Both the position numbers and the translations under genes were made by a program. The notes below the pieces were generated by a model that saw only the letters and a program-made list of their open reading frames with translations, searched no databases and was not told the DNA's origin. Positions 10,924-20,527 of a DNA stretch of 64,000 bases are shown piece after piece. Position 1 is the first letter of the stretch. Each line of letters opens with the position of its first letter. This stretch comes from Streptomyces aureus (GTDB lineage: Bacteria > Actinomycetota > Actinomycetes > Streptomycetales > Streptomycetaceae). The DNA is taken from assembly GCF_000725495.1 (NCBI RefSeq), contig NZ_JNZD01000008.1, forward strand, positions 124,001 through 188,000, read 5' to 3'.

Positions 10924-10960
10924 AGAAGGGGCGCCCCTCCGCACAAAGGGCGCCCCTTCT
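10924..10960. terminator. Bidirectional terminator between the wbl and glpX genes
   Basis: 13-bp perfect stem (10924-10936 with 10948-10960) with an 11-nt loop between two convergent genes, 36 nt from the glpX stop. Confidence 0.75.
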
Positions 10961-10996
10961 CGCGCCGCGTGGGCGCCCGGCCCGCGGGCCGGTTTC

Positions 10997-12028
10997 CTAC
11001 TTGGCGCGGTCGAAGTCGATCGCGCTGTACGCCCGCAGCTTGCTCAGCCGGTGCTCCGACCGGATCTGGCGGACCGTGCCCGACTTGGAGCGCATCACGA
11101 TCGACTCGGTCGTCGCGGTCTCCGAGCGGTAGCGCACACCGCGCAGCAGCTCGCCGTCGGTGATGCCGGTCGCGACGAAGAAGACGTTCTCGCCGGAGAC
11201 CAGGTCGTTCGTGGTCAGGACGCGGTCGAGGTCGTGCCCGGCGTCGATCGCCCGCTGCCGCTCCTCGTCGTCCTTGGGCCACAGCTTGCCCTGGATGGTG
11301 CCGCCCAGGCACTTCACGGCGCAGGCCGAGATGATGCCCTCGGGCGTGCCGCCGATGCCGAGCAGCAGGTCGATGCCGGTGCCCTCGCGCAGGGCGAGGA
11401 TGGAGCCGGCGACGTCGCCGTCGGAGATCAGCTTGATGCGGGCGCCGGTCTCCCGGATCTCCTTGATGATCCCGTCGTGGCGCGGCCGGTCCAGGATGAC
11501 GACCGTGACGTCCTCGGGGGTGACCCGCTTGGCCTTGGCGACCCGGCGGATGTTCACCTCCACGGACGCGTTGATGTCGACGAAGTCGGCGGCCTCGGGC
11601 CCGGTGACCAGCTTGTCCATGTAGAACACCGCGGACGGGTCGAACATGGTGCCGCGGTCGGCCGCGGCGAGCACGGCGATCGCGTTCGTCATGCCCTTGG
11701 CGGTGAGGGTGGTCCCGTCGATCGGGTCGACGGCGATGTCGCACTCGGGACCGGTCCCGTCGCCGACGCGCTCCCCGTTGAAGAGCATGGGGGCCTCGTC
11801 CTTCTCCCCCTCGCCGATGACGACGACGCCGTTCATCGAGACGGTGGAGACGAGGGTGCGCATGGCGCGGACGGCGGCGCCGTCGGCGCCGTTCTTGTCG
11901 CCGCGGCCGACCCAGCGGCCCGCGGCCATGGCCGCTGCCTCGGTGACCCGGACGAGCTCCAGGGCGAGGTTGCGGTCCGGAGCCTCGGACGGGACCTCGA
12001 GTTCGGAGGGCAGATGATGTTCGGTCAT
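10997..12028 (-). CDS. glpX: Class II fructose-1,6-bisphosphatase
   Basis: Gluconeogenic enzyme that removes the 1-phosphate of fructose 1,6-bisphosphate; 343 residues. Metal and phosphate motifs are clear: [51 protein letters not shown] and the acidic pair in LWPKDDEER. Actinobacteria generally rely on this class as their only FBPase. The ATG at 12028 has AAAGG about 11 nt upstream; the much longer reading frame upstream has no coding character. A divergent DUF4245 gene begins 127 bp away, and TAGAGT (12079-12084, minus strand) may be its -10 box. Confidence 0.95.
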   Translation of the reverse strand: MTEHHLPSELEVPSEAPDRNLALELVRVTEAAAMAAGRWVGRGDKNGADGAAVRAMRTLVSTVSMNGVVVIGEGEKDEAPMLFNGERVGDGTGPECDIAVDPIDGTTLTAKGMTNAIAVLAAADRGTMFDPSAVFYMDKLVTGPEAADFVDINASVEVNIRRVAKAKRVTPEDVTVVILDRPRHDGIIKEIRETGARIKLISDGDVAGSILALREGTGIDLLLGIGGTPEGIISACAVKCLGGTIQGKLWPKDDEERQRAIDAGHDLDRVLTTNDLVSGENVFFVATGITDGELLRGVRYRSETATTESIVMRSKSGTVRQIRSEHRLSKLRAYSAIDFDRAK

Positions 12029-12154
12029 CGACACGCACCTTTCTGATACGACGACGGCCGGATGAGGGTGATGTCCCGACTCTATCGCCAGGCTTACAAA
12101 ATGAGCAGGGGGCCCCACGGATGAGCAGGCCAGGGCACCTGCGACGATAGGTGC

Positions 12155-12673
12155 GTGGCAGGTATGAAAGGCAAGCAGTCGGTCCGGGACATGATTCTTT
12201 CCCTGGGCCTCATCGGGCTCATGGCGGGCGTCATCTACATCTTCATCCCGCATGACGACTCCGAGCCCGATCTCAAGCGTGTCGACTACCGGGTCGAGCT
12301 GCTGACGGCGCGCCGCGCGGCGAGCTATCCCGTGGCGGCCCCCGAGGGGCTGCCCTCGGCGTGGAAGGCGACCTCGGTCCGGTACGACGGCAGCGAGTTC
12401 GACGCCTGGCATCTGGGCTACCAGGCTCCCGACGGTCAGTACGTGGCGGTCGAGCAGTCCACTCAGCGGCCGGCCGTCTTCATCGACGCGGCGAGCCAGG
12501 GCGCGCGGCCGACGAAGGCCGTCGAGCGGATCGGCGACCGGACCTGGCAGCGCTACGAGGGCGGCCACTACGACGCCCTGGTCCTGCGGGAGAAGGGCTC
12601 CACGACGGTCGTGACCGGCACGGGTTCGTTCGCCTCGCTGGCGAAGATGGCGGAGTCCCTGAAGACCTCGTAG
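12155..12673 (+). CDS. DUF4245 membrane-anchored protein
   Basis: A 172-residue protein with one N-terminal membrane helix (about 12-32, [17 protein letters not shown]) and an extracytoplasmic domain of the DUF4245 family. That domain carries the conserved stretches [31 protein letters not shown] and [11 protein letters not shown]. Function is unknown. Its position next to glpX is common in actinobacteria, but no mechanistic link is known. The start is GTG; a GACGAT element ends 6 nt before it, so the transcript may be leaderless. A strong hairpin follows the stop. Confidence 0.8.
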   Translation: MAGMKGKQSVRDMILSLGLIGLMAGVIYIFIPHDDSEPDLKRVDYRVELLTARRAASYPVAAPEGLPSAWKATSVRYDGSEFDAWHLGYQAPDGQYVAVEQSTQRPAVFIDAASQGARPTKAVERIGDRTWQRYEGGHYDALVLREKGSTTVVTGTGSFASLAKMAESLKTS

Positions 12674-12689
12674 TCCCCTGGAGTACGCG

Positions 12690-12723
12690 GAAGGGCCCCC
12701 GGCGGGAGTGCCGGGGGCCCTTC
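12690..12723. terminator. Terminator between the DUF4245 and nitroreductase genes
   Basis: 14-bp perfect stem (12690-12703 with 12710-12723), 6-nt loop, between convergent genes. The plus-strand tail is TTCTCG. Confidence 0.8.
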
Positions 12724-12786
12724 TCGTGTCCCTGCGGGGCGGACCGTCGTGGCCGGTCCGCCGTAGCGGCGGGTCGGTGCGGTGGG

Positions 12787-13377
12787 TCAGACGGTGGTGA
12801 TGACCTGGTCGGCCGTCAGGCGCGGGGAGCGCTGGAACCAGGCGTCCTCGCCCGGCTTGCCGATGTTGACGATCATCAGCGGGGTGTGGTCGTCGTCCAG
12901 GAACTCCTTCTGGACCCCGGCGAGGTCGGCACCGGTCATCGGGCCCGCGGCGAGGCCGGCGGCACGGACGCCGATGATGAAGTACGCGGCCTGGAGGGCG
13001 GCGTTCATCGCGGCGGAACCCTCGCGGACCGGGCGCTCGGAGAAGAAGAGGTCCTTGGCGGCGGGGAAGTGGGGGAGGAGCTCCGGCAGCTCCTCGTGGA
13101 ACTCGTTGTCCGCGGAGAGGATCGCCACCAGCGGGGCGGCGGCGGTCTTCGCCCGGTTGCCCTCGGCCAGGTGCTGCACGAGGCGCTCACGGGCCTCGGG
13201 GGAGCGGACCAGGGTGATGCGCAGCGGCGACTGGTTGAAGGCGGTGGGGCCGAACTTGACCAGGTCGTAGATCGCCTGCACCTGCTCGTCGGTCACCGGC
13301 TCGTCGGTGAAGGTGTTCGCGGTGCGGGCCTCGCGGAACAGCAGGTCCTGAGCGGTGGGGTCAAGGACGAGAGACAT
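12787..13377 (-). CDS. Nitroreductase-family protein, RutE-like (malonic semialdehyde reductase type)
   Basis: A 196-residue FMN-dependent oxidoreductase of the nitroreductase fold. Family features are [15 protein letters not shown], the FMN-contacting [12 protein letters not shown] near the N terminus, and the C-terminal region [18 protein letters not shown], which resembles RutE/HadB-type reductases annotated as malonic semialdehyde reductase. The other rut genes are absent, so pyrimidine breakdown is not implied; a quinone or nitro substrate is equally possible. The start at 13377 has GAAGG 7 nt upstream. A well-formed promoter with a TTTAAA-centred dyad precedes it, suggesting control by a MarR-type repressor encoded elsewhere. 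Confidence 0.82.
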   Translation of the reverse strand: MSLVLDPTAQDLLFREARTANTFTDEPVTDEQVQAIYDLVKFGPTAFNQSPLRITLVRSPEARERLVQHLAEGNRAKTAAAPLVAILSADNEFHEELPELLPHFPAAKDLFFSERPVREGSAAMNAALQAAYFIIGVRAAGLAAGPMTGADLAGVQKEFLDDDHTPLMIVNIGKPGEDAWFQRSPRLTADQVITTV

Positions 13378-13433
13378 GAGAAACCTTCTCGGTATGTGCG
13401 GTGGATCCATGGGGGGATCTGTTGGCGAGTACG

Positions 13434-13464
13434 ACAGTACGTCCAAGAGGTTTAAAGTTCAACC
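13434..13464 (-). promoter_or_regulatory. Promoter and possible operator of the nitroreductase gene
   Basis: On the minus strand TTGAAC (13457-13462) and TACTGT (13434-13439) are separated by exactly 17 bp. The -35 box lies within the near-palindrome GTTGAACTTTAAAC, typical in form of MarR-type operators, and AGTAC-GAC-AGTAC flanks the -10 box. Confidence 0.6.
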
Positions 13465-13618
13465 AAAAGCGGGGCGTAGTGATCCGCTTCACAACGGCGC
13501 GGCCGGTGAAGGCGGCCCCGGCGCCCGGTCGGCGAGCCCCGCCCGTGCCTGTCGGCTGGCCCTGCACGCGCCTGTCGGCCCGCCTGTCACCGGCCCCTCG
13601 CCGCCCCACGACATGCCT

Positions 13619-13645
13619 GTGGCCGGCCCCGACGGGGCCGGCCAC
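13619..13645 (-). terminator. Terminator after xseB
   Basis: 12-bp perfect stem (13619-13630 with 13634-13645) and 3-nt loop, 32 nt downstream of the xseB stop on the minus strand. No U-run. Confidence 0.65.
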
Positions 13646-13677
13646 GGTGATGCCCGGCAGCGCTCCGCGCGCGTCCG

Positions 13678-13941
13678 TCAGCCGGAGTCCCGGCCGGAAC
13701 CGGAGCCCGAGTCCTCGCCCGAGTCCTCCGCCTCCCCCGACTCCTCCGCCAGCGCCGCGTCCAGCCTGGCCCGCGCGCCCTCCAGCCAGCGCCGGCACAC
13801 CTTGGCCAGCTCCTCGCCGCGCTCCCAGAGCGCCAGGGACTCCTCCAGGGTCGTCCCGCCCGTCTCGAGGCGGCGTACGACCTCGATCAGCTCGTCCCGC
13901 GCCTGCTCGTAGCCGAGCGCCTCGTCCACCTTGCTGGTCAT
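13678..13941 (-). CDS. xseB: Exodeoxyribonuclease VII small subunit
   Basis: 87 residues, the usual size. The core [24 protein letters not shown] helix, [16 protein letters not shown] and the following basic helix identify the helical XseB subunit, several copies of which bind the C-terminal helices of XseA. The last 20 residues are a Ser/Gly/Glu/Asp-rich tail. The ATG is 10 bp from the xseA stop, so the two are one operon. With XseA it degrades single-stranded DNA to oligonucleotides from either end. Confidence 0.94.
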   Translation of the reverse strand: MTSKVDEALGYEQARDELIEVVRRLETGGTTLEESLALWERGEELAKVCRRWLEGARARLDAALAEESGEAEDSGEDSGSGSGRDSG

Positions 13942-13950
13942 CCGCCCACC

Positions 13951-15159
13951 CTATGCATCGACTCGAACCGTGAATTCACCTTCGGCGACCCGCGCCCGCA
14001 GCGGCTCGTCCGCCGCGACCTCGGCCGGGTCCCGGACCACATGGCCGTCGTCCCGCTGCAGCACCGCGTACCCCCGCCGGAGGGTCGCCGCGGGGGACAG
14101 GGCCACCACGCGCGCGTGGGTGTGCGTCAGCTCCGAGTCCGCGCGGTCCAGCAGATGCCCGAGGGTGCGCCGGCCCCGGTCGAGCAGGGCGGAGACCTGG
14201 TCCGCCCGCTCGTCGATCATCCGGTGCGGGTCCTCCATCGAGGGCCGGGCCAGCGCCTGCGCCAGGCCGCGCTCCTCACGGTCCACGAACGCCTGCACAC
14301 AGCGCCGCGCGCGGTCCCGCAGGAACCGCACCCGTTCGTACTCCTCGCCGACGTCCGGTACGACCTTCTTGGCGGCGTCCGTCGGCGTGGAGGCCCTCAG
14401 GTCCGCCACCAGGTCGAGCAGCGGGCTGTCCGGCTCGTGCCCGATCGCCGACACGACCGGCGTACGGCAGTCCGCGACCGCCCGGACGAGCTGCTCGTCC
14501 GAGAACGGCAGCAGGTCCTCCACGCTGCCGCCGCCGCGCGCCACGACGATCACGTCGACCTCGTCCATCGCGTCCAGCTCCCGCACCGCCTGCACGACCT
14601 GCGGCACCGCGTGGACGCCCTGCACGGCGACGTTGCGCACCTCGAAGCGGACGGCGGGCCAGCGGTGCCGGGCGTTCTCCAGCACGTCACGCTCGGCCGC
14701 CGAGGCCCGCCCGCACACCAGCCCGACGAGCTGCGGCAGGAACGGCAGCGGCTTCTTGCGCCCGGCCGCGAACAGGCCCTCCGCCGCCAGCGACTTCTTC
14801 AGCTGTTCCAGCCGGGCCAGGAGCTCCCCCACCCCCACCGGCTTGATCTCGGCGGCCCGCAGGGACAGCTGGCCCCGGGGCGCGTACCACTCGGGCTTGG
14901 CGTGGACGACCACCCGGGCGCCCTCGCTCACCACGTCGGCGACGGCGTCGAAGACCTGGCGGTAGCAGGTCACGCTCACCGAGATGTCGTACGACGGGTC
15001 GCGCAGCGTCAGGAAGACGACGCCCGCGCCGGGGCGCCGCGACAACTGGGTGATCTGCCCCTCGACCCACACTGCGCCGAGCCGGTCGATCCATCCCCCG
15101 ATGAGCCGTGACACCTCGCCGACGGGCAGCGGGGTCTCCGCGGACGTGTTGAGAGCCAT
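13951..15159 (-). CDS. xseA: Exodeoxyribonuclease VII large subunit
   Basis: Catalytic subunit of exonuclease VII; 402 residues. An N-terminal OB fold ([46 protein letters not shown]) is followed by the nuclease core with [15 protein letters not shown] and [17 protein letters not shown] long helical region and the C-terminal [14 protein letters not shown] segment complete it. ATG 15159 is chosen because the OB fold begins 10 residues later; the extra upstream frame is Arg/Pro-rich and non-coding in look. It diverges from ispH across 118 bp and is followed directly by xseB. Confidence 0.95.
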   Translation of the reverse strand: MALNTSAETPLPVGEVSRLIGGWIDRLGAVWVEGQITQLSRRPGAGVVFLTLRDPSYDISVSVTCYRQVFDAVADVVSEGARVVVHAKPEWYAPRGQLSLRAAEIKPVGVGELLARLEQLKKSLAAEGLFAAGRKKPLPFLPQLVGLVCGRASAAERDVLENARHRWPAVRFEVRNVAVQGVHAVPQVVQAVRELDAMDEVDVIVVARGGGSVEDLLPFSDEQLVRAVADCRTPVVSAIGHEPDSPLLDLVADLRASTPTDAAKKVVPDVGEEYERVRFLRDRARRCVQAFVDREERGLAQALARPSMEDPHRMIDERADQVSALLDRGRRTLGHLLDRADSELTHTHARVVALSPAATLRRGYAVLQRDDGHVVRDPAEVAADEPLRARVAEGEFTVRVDA

Positions 15160-15264
15160 GCGCCCGAGCGTAGTGGCCGCCACCGACAACACCCGCGAGC
15201 CCGTGCGCCCCGTCGAACGGCCAGGTCGGGGCGGAGGCGATCCCCGGCCCCCCGGGCGCGGCCT

Positions 15265-15270
15265 TACGAT
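15265..15270 (+). promoter_or_regulatory. -10 box of a leaderless ispH promoter
   Basis: TACGAT ends 7 nt before the ATG at 15278. There is no ribosome binding site, so transcription probably begins at the start codon. Confidence 0.55.
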
Positions 15271-15277
15271 GGTGGGC

Positions 15278-16282
15278 ATGACTGCTTCGCCCGGCCGCCG
15301 TGTCCTGCTCGCCGCCCCCCGTGGCTACTGCGCGGGCGTGGACCGCGCCGTGATCGCCGTCGAGAAGGCCCTCGAGCAGTACGGGGCTCCGATCTACGTC
15401 CGTCACGAGATCGTCCACAACAAGTACGTGGTGCAGACCCTGGAGAAGAAGGGCGCGATCTTCGTCGAACAGACGGCGGAGGTCCCCGAGGGGTCCATCG
15501 TCATGTTCTCGGCGCACGGCGTCGCCCCCGTCGTCCACGACGAGGCCGCGGCCGGCAGGCTCGCCACCATCGACGCCACCTGCCCGCTGGTCACCAAGGT
15601 CCACAAGGAAGCCGTCCGCTTCGCAGGCGAGGACTTCGACATCCTCCTCATCGGGCACGAGGGCCACGAGGAGGTCATCGGCACCTCCGGCGAGGCGCCC
15701 GACCACATCACCCTGGTCGACGGCCCCGAGGACGTCGACAAGGTCGAGGTCCGCGACCCCTCCAAGGTCGTCTGGCTCTCCCAGACCACCCTCTCGGTCG
15801 ACGAGACCATGGAGACGGTCGACGCCCTCAAGGAGAAGTTCCCGCTGCTCATCTCCCCGCCGAGCGACGACATCTGCTACGCCACGCAGAACCGCCAGCT
15901 CGCCGTGAAGCAGATGGGCGCGGAGGCCGACCTCGTCATCGTGGTCGGATCGCGCAACTCCTCGAACTCGGTGCGCCTGGTCGAGGTCGCCAAGCTCGCC
16001 GGCGCCCGCGACGCCCACCTGGTCGACTTCGCCGAGGAGATCGACGAGACCTGGCTCGAGGGAGTCACCACGGTCGGTGTCACCTCCGGCGCCTCCGTCC
16101 CCGAGATCCTGGTCGAGCAGGTCCTGGAGTTCCTGTCCGGGCGCGGCTTCGAGGACGTGGAGATCGTCAAGGCGGCCGAGGAGTCCATCACCTTCTCGCT
16201 CCCCAAGGAGCTGCGCCGCGACCTGCGCGCCGAGGCGGCCGCTCTCGTGGAGGCACGCACCGGCGGTCCGTCCGGGAAGTGA
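15278..16282 (+). CDS. ispH: 4-hydroxy-3-methylbut-2-enyl diphosphate reductase
   Basis: Last enzyme of the methylerythritol phosphate pathway, converting HMBPP to IPP and DMAPP with a [4Fe-4S] cluster; 334 residues. The three cluster ligands are Cys18 (GYCAGV), Cys102 (ATCPLV) and Cys200 (CYATQNRQ). Substrate-binding residues lie in [14 protein letters not shown] and [11 protein letters not shown]. The ATG at 15278 is favoured because a -10 box sits 7 nt upstream; an in-frame ATG at 15269 overlaps that box. It diverges from xseA. Confidence 0.96.
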   Translation: MTASPGRRVLLAAPRGYCAGVDRAVIAVEKALEQYGAPIYVRHEIVHNKYVVQTLEKKGAIFVEQTAEVPEGSIVMFSAHGVAPVVHDEAAAGRLATIDATCPLVTKVHKEAVRFAGEDFDILLIGHEGHEEVIGTSGEAPDHITLVDGPEDVDKVEVRDPSKVVWLSQTTLSVDETMETVDALKEKFPLLISPPSDDICYATQNRQLAVKQMGAEADLVIVVGSRNSSNSVRLVEVAKLAGARDAHLVDFAEEIDETWLEGVTTVGVTSGASVPEILVEQVLEFLSGRGFEDVEIVKAAEESITFSLPKELRRDLRAEAAALVEARTGGPSGK

Positions 16283-16311
16283 CGGTCAGCCGTACGACGT
16301 AACGTAGGGCC

Positions 16312-17061
16312 ATGAAGATCTTCGGTGTGGACATTGGCGGATCCGGGATCAAGGGTGCCCCCGTGGACCTTGACCGCGGGGACCTCGCGGAGGAGCGCTG
16401 CAAGGTGCTCACCCCGCACCCGGCGACGCCCGACGCGGTGGCCGACGGCGTGAAGGACGTCATCGACCACTTCGGCTGGACCGGCCCGGTGGGCATCACG
16501 TTCCCGGGCGTGGTGACCGGCGGTTCCACCATCCGTACGGCCGCCAATGTCGACAAGTCCTGGATCGACGTGGACGCGGGCGCGTTGCTCGGCGAGCGGC
16601 TCGGCGGGCTGCCGGTGACCCTGCTGAACGACGCGGACGCGGCCGGTGTCGCCGAGATGGAGTTCGGCGCCGGCAAGGGCCGCCGGGGCACGGTCATCCT
16701 GCTCACGTTCGGCACCGGAATCGGCAGCGCCGTGTTCACCGAGGGCGAGCTGGTCCCGAACACCGAGCTGGGCCACCTCGAGCTGAACGGCCACGACGCC
16801 GAGAAGAAGGCGTCCACCAAGGCCAAGGACGACAACGACCTGACCTGGGAACACTGGTCGCGCCGGGTCACCAAGTACCTCGCCCACGTCGAGATGCTGT
16901 TCTCCCCGGAGCTGTTCATCATCGGCGGCGGCGTCAGCCGCAAGGCCGAGAAGTTCCTGCCGCTGATCCAGGGCATCAAGGCGGAGATCGTCCCCGCGCA
17001 GCTCCAGAACAACGCCGGGATCGTGGGCGCGGCGATGCGAGCCGCACAGACCCACCACTAG
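16312..17061 (+). CDS. ppgK: Polyphosphate glucokinase (ROK family)
   Basis: Phosphorylates glucose using inorganic polyphosphate and/or ATP; 249 residues. It opens with the phosphate-binding GVDIGGSGIKGAPVDL. Mid-protein VTLLNDADAAGVAEMEFGAG and LTFGTGIGSAVFTEG are ROK/hexokinase motifs, and ELGHLELNGHDAEKKAS is the glucose-binding part typical of actinobacterial PpgK rather than GlkA. The C terminus has the adenosine motif LFIIGGGVSRKAEKFLP. It follows ispH by 29 bp and may be co-transcribed. The gene supplies glucose 6-phosphate independently of ATP. Confidence 0.92.
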   Translation: MKIFGVDIGGSGIKGAPVDLDRGDLAEERCKVLTPHPATPDAVADGVKDVIDHFGWTGPVGITFPGVVTGGSTIRTAANVDKSWIDVDAGALLGERLGGLPVTLLNDADAAGVAEMEFGAGKGRRGTVILLTFGTGIGSAVFTEGELVPNTELGHLELNGHDAEKKASTKAKDDNDLTWEHWSRRVTKYLAHVEMLFSPELFIIGGGVSRKAEKFLPLIQGIKAEIVPAQLQNNAGIVGAAMRAAQTHH

Positions 17062-17087
17062 GGCCGGTGGCAGGCCCGCCGCGTCGG

Positions 17088-17669
17088 TCAGCGCGGCCGG
17101 CGGCCGGGCGGCACCTCGCGCGCCCGGTCCCGTTGCCTGGCCGCGCGGCGGCGGTTCATCAGCTGGATCCTGCGGACGGCCACGACGAGGACCGCGGCCA
17201 GAGTCCCCCCGTACAGCCAGCCCGCTTGGAGCGCGAGGGCGGTGACCAGGCCCATGAGGTGGCCGCCGACACCGCCTCCGCCGTCCTCGGCGATGGGCGG
17301 CAGGCCGAAGGCGAAGGCGATCGGCAGGACCACGGGAGCGGTCACCAGGTCACCGGGCCGCACCCACAGCCCGGTCAGCACGCACACCGGCAGGAACAGC
17401 ACCCCGTACACCGTCGCCGAGCCGTCGAACAGCAGGGCGTCGAGGCAGGCCAGCGCGAACATCGACGCGCCGCAGAACAGGCCGGCGCCGAGCCCGGTCA
17501 GCCGGGGCCGGGACGTCCGTCCCGGCTGCCGGATCGCCGCGGGCGCGGGCCGCCGCGCCGCCGGGCCGTCCCGTCCGACACCGCCGCCCGCGGTCCGCCC
17601 GGCCTGGGCCGGAACGGGTGCCCCGCGTCGCGGTCTGTACTGAGGGGGACGCGTCCTGTGTTGCTCCAC
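17088..17669 (-). CDS. DUF6542-type integral membrane protein
   Basis: A 193-residue protein with a basic Pro/Arg-rich N terminus (1-58), about four hydrophobic segments (GAGLFCGASMFALACLDALL, VYGVLFLPVCVLTGLWV, VTAPVVLPIAFAFGLP, and a last helix near 150-168) and an Arg-rich cytoplasmic C terminus. It matches the DUF6542 membrane family often found beside ychF in Streptomyces; function unknown. The start is a GTG, with TAAGTT (17676-17681 on the minus strand) 6 nt upstream, so it may be leaderless. It diverges from ychF. Confidence 0.7.
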   Translation of the reverse strand: MEQHRTRPPQYRPRRGAPVPAQAGRTAGGGVGRDGPAARRPAPAAIRQPGRTSRPRLTGLGAGLFCGASMFALACLDALLFDGSATVYGVLFLPVCVLTGLWVRPGDLVTAPVVLPIAFAFGLPPIAEDGGGGVGGHLMGLVTALALQAGWLYGGTLAAVLVVAVRRIQLMNRRRAARQRDRAREVPPGRRPR

Positions 17670-17798
17670 TGGACCAACTTAGGTCGTTTTATGTGTGGAA
17701 TGGCCCCTGGGACACGCCGGAGACGGGCCGAAGCCGGGGCCGTGGAACGACCTTGGCCATGCGTTCGATACCTCGCGGGCGGGAGCCGGGGCACGCCG

Positions 17799-17804
17799 TA
17801 GACT
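17799..17804 (+). promoter_or_regulatory. Probable -10 box of ychF
   Basis: TAGACT about 63 nt upstream of the GTG start; no clear -35 box. Confidence 0.4.
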
Positions 17805-17866
17805 GGTGGATCGGCCCGCTCTTCTGGAGGGCCCCTCGCCCATCCTCTCGTACGGGAAGTCGCAAC

Positions 17867-18955
<1,089 letters not shown>

Positions 18956-19002
18956 CGGCTGCACCGGCGTCACGCCCCTGATCGGGCGTAGACGCGGGGC
19001 GG

Positions 19003-19043
19003 AAAGGGTCCGGCTCTTCGGGGCCGGGCCCTTCCGGCTTTCG
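19003..19043 (+). terminator. Terminator after ychF
   Basis: About 11-bp stem with two G-U pairs closed by a TTCG tetraloop (19017-19020), followed by CTTTC, 48 nt past the stop. Confidence 0.65.
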
Positions 19044-19145
19044 TGACTTCTCACCGTGCCGGACGGGTGTCGGTCGACGTCGCCGGTACCGGGGTTCCCC
19101 GGTTGAAGCCCTGTGCCGTGATCTCCGCTCCACCGTGACGCCGGA

Positions 19146-20252
19146 TCAGGTCTGCGCCCGTCCCGACTTCAGGCCCGCGCCGCACAGCGGTACCACCGCC
19201 TCCCGGGTGCCGAGGGCGCCCTCGCGGATCGCCGCCCAGCAGGCCGCCCCGGTGGACTCCACGTACAGCCCGCGGCCACCGAGATCCGCCTGGGCGTGGC
19301 GGATCTGATCCTCCGTCACGGTCAGGAAGGCACCCCCGGAGGCGCGCACCGCGCTCAGGACGGCACGGGCCCTCGGCGGGTGCGGGATCGCGATGCCCTC
19401 GGCGAACGTGGGCGCCGTCGGCGTGACCCCGACGAGGTCGTCGGCGCCCTCGGACCAGGCGCGGGCCAGCGGGGCGACCGCGGCGGCCTGGACGGCGTGG
19501 AGAGCAGGCCTCCGGTCGATCAGCCCGGCCGTGTGCAGTTCGGCCACGGCGAGGGCGGCGCCCAGCAGCAGCGTGCCGTTGCCGACCGGCAGGACGAGGA
19601 CGTCCGGCAGACGCCCGCCGAGGTCCTCCCAGACCTCGTGGACGTACGTCTTCGTGCCGTGCAGGAAGTACGGGTTGAACACGTGCGAGGCGTAGAACAC
19701 GCCGTCCTCGTCGGCCGCCTCGCGCGCCGTGCGGGCCGTCGCCTCGCGGTCGCCCTCGACCACCCGCGGCTTGGCCCCGTGCGCCTCGATCTGCTCCAGC
19801 TTCTTGGCGGAGGTGCCCTCGGGGACGTAGACGTCGCAGGGCAGCCCGGCCCGGGCGCAGTACGCGGCGACCGCCGTGCCCGCGTTGCCGCTGCTGTCCG
19901 CGATCACCCGCCGGGGCCCGAGCCGCAGGGCCAGTTCGGCCAGCATCACCGCCCCGCGGTCCTTGAACGACAGCGTCGGCATCAGGAAGTCGAGCTTGGC
20001 GAGGACGCCCTCGCGCAGGGGGAACAAGGGCGTACGGCCCTCGCCGAGGCTGACCGTGGGCGTGGACAGCGGCAGGCACTCCGCGTACCGCCACATCGAG
20101 TTCACCCGGCCGGTGAGGGAGGCGAGGGGAGCCGGCGTCGGCGCGAAGTCCAGGTCGAGCGGGCCGCGGCAGACCGGGCAGCACCAGGCGAGCGAGCCGG
20201 CGGGGACGCGCGTGCCGTCCGTCGGGCAGAAGCAGTCCGGCAGTGCAGTCAT
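19146..20252 (-). CDS. Threonine-synthase-like PLP enzyme with N-terminal zinc ribbon
   Basis: Fold-type II PLP enzyme of 368 residues. The N terminus has a four-cysteine ribbon (CFCP near residue 8 and CCPVC near 24), common in the ThrC-like group. The Schiff-base lysine is in LSFKDRG, the phosphate-binding loop is SSGNAGTA, and PVGNGTLLLG is the second glycine-rich loop. It resembles threonine synthase, but no hom or thrB neighbour is present, so it may be a paralogue acting on another O-phosphorylated or beta-substituted amino acid. It diverges from the DUF4190 gene across a 275-bp region with a tandem repeat. Confidence 0.75.
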   Translation of the reverse strand: MTALPDCFCPTDGTRVPAGSLAWCCPVCRGPLDLDFAPTPAPLASLTGRVNSMWRYAECLPLSTPTVSLGEGRTPLFPLREGVLAKLDFLMPTLSFKDRGAVMLAELALRLGPRRVIADSSGNAGTAVAAYCARAGLPCDVYVPEGTSAKKLEQIEAHGAKPRVVEGDREATARTAREAADEDGVFYASHVFNPYFLHGTKTYVHEVWEDLGGRLPDVLVLPVGNGTLLLGAALAVAELHTAGLIDRRPALHAVQAAAVAPLARAWSEGADDLVGVTPTAPTFAEGIAIPHPPRARAVLSAVRASGGAFLTVTEDQIRHAQADLGGRGLYVESTGAACWAAIREGALGTREAVVPLCGAGLKSGRAQT

Positions 20253-20272
20253 GGAGGCAGGTTAGACGCGCC

Positions 20273-20381
20273 CCGGGGGCGGAACGCGGCAAAGGCTCCG
20301 GGGACGGGACGCGGCGAAGGCTCCGGGGCGGGGCGGGGCAGGGCGCGGCGAAGACGCCGGGGGCGGAACCCGGCTGGGGGC
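20273..20381. repeat. Degenerate 25-bp tandem repeat (minisatellite)
   Basis: Units start at 20273, 20298, 20323 and 20357. Units 1 and 2 are both 25 bp and differ at three positions; unit 3 carries a 9-bp GC expansion; unit 4 is diverged at its end. The shared core is CCGGGG...CGCGGCRAAGGCT. It sits between divergent start regions. Confidence 0.75.
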
Positions 20382-20445
20382 GCGGGGGAACGCCGGGTTC
20401 CGGCCGTCGCGGGGCGCCCCCGTCACGACCCCGTCCGTGCCGCGC

Positions 20446-20452
20446 TTACGAT
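20446..20452 (+). promoter_or_regulatory. Probable -10 box for the DUF4190 gene
   Basis: TTACGAT about 76 nt upstream of the GTG start, just after the tandem repeat block. Confidence 0.35.
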
Positions 20453-20527
20453 GCGCGCAGCCATTCGGCAGTCGTACGCGCGTTCCATCGTGAAGGGGAC
20501 GCGAACGGATGAGGAGCAACGGAGAAC

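Larger units (their letters stand above)
13378..13677. other. 300-bp gap between nitroreductase and xseB genes
   Basis: Contains the nitroreductase promoter (13434-13462) and the xseB terminator (13619-13645). Between them is GC-rich sequence with four loosely repeated GCCTGTSGGC-like words (about 13546-13622). No gene seen. Confidence 0.5.
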
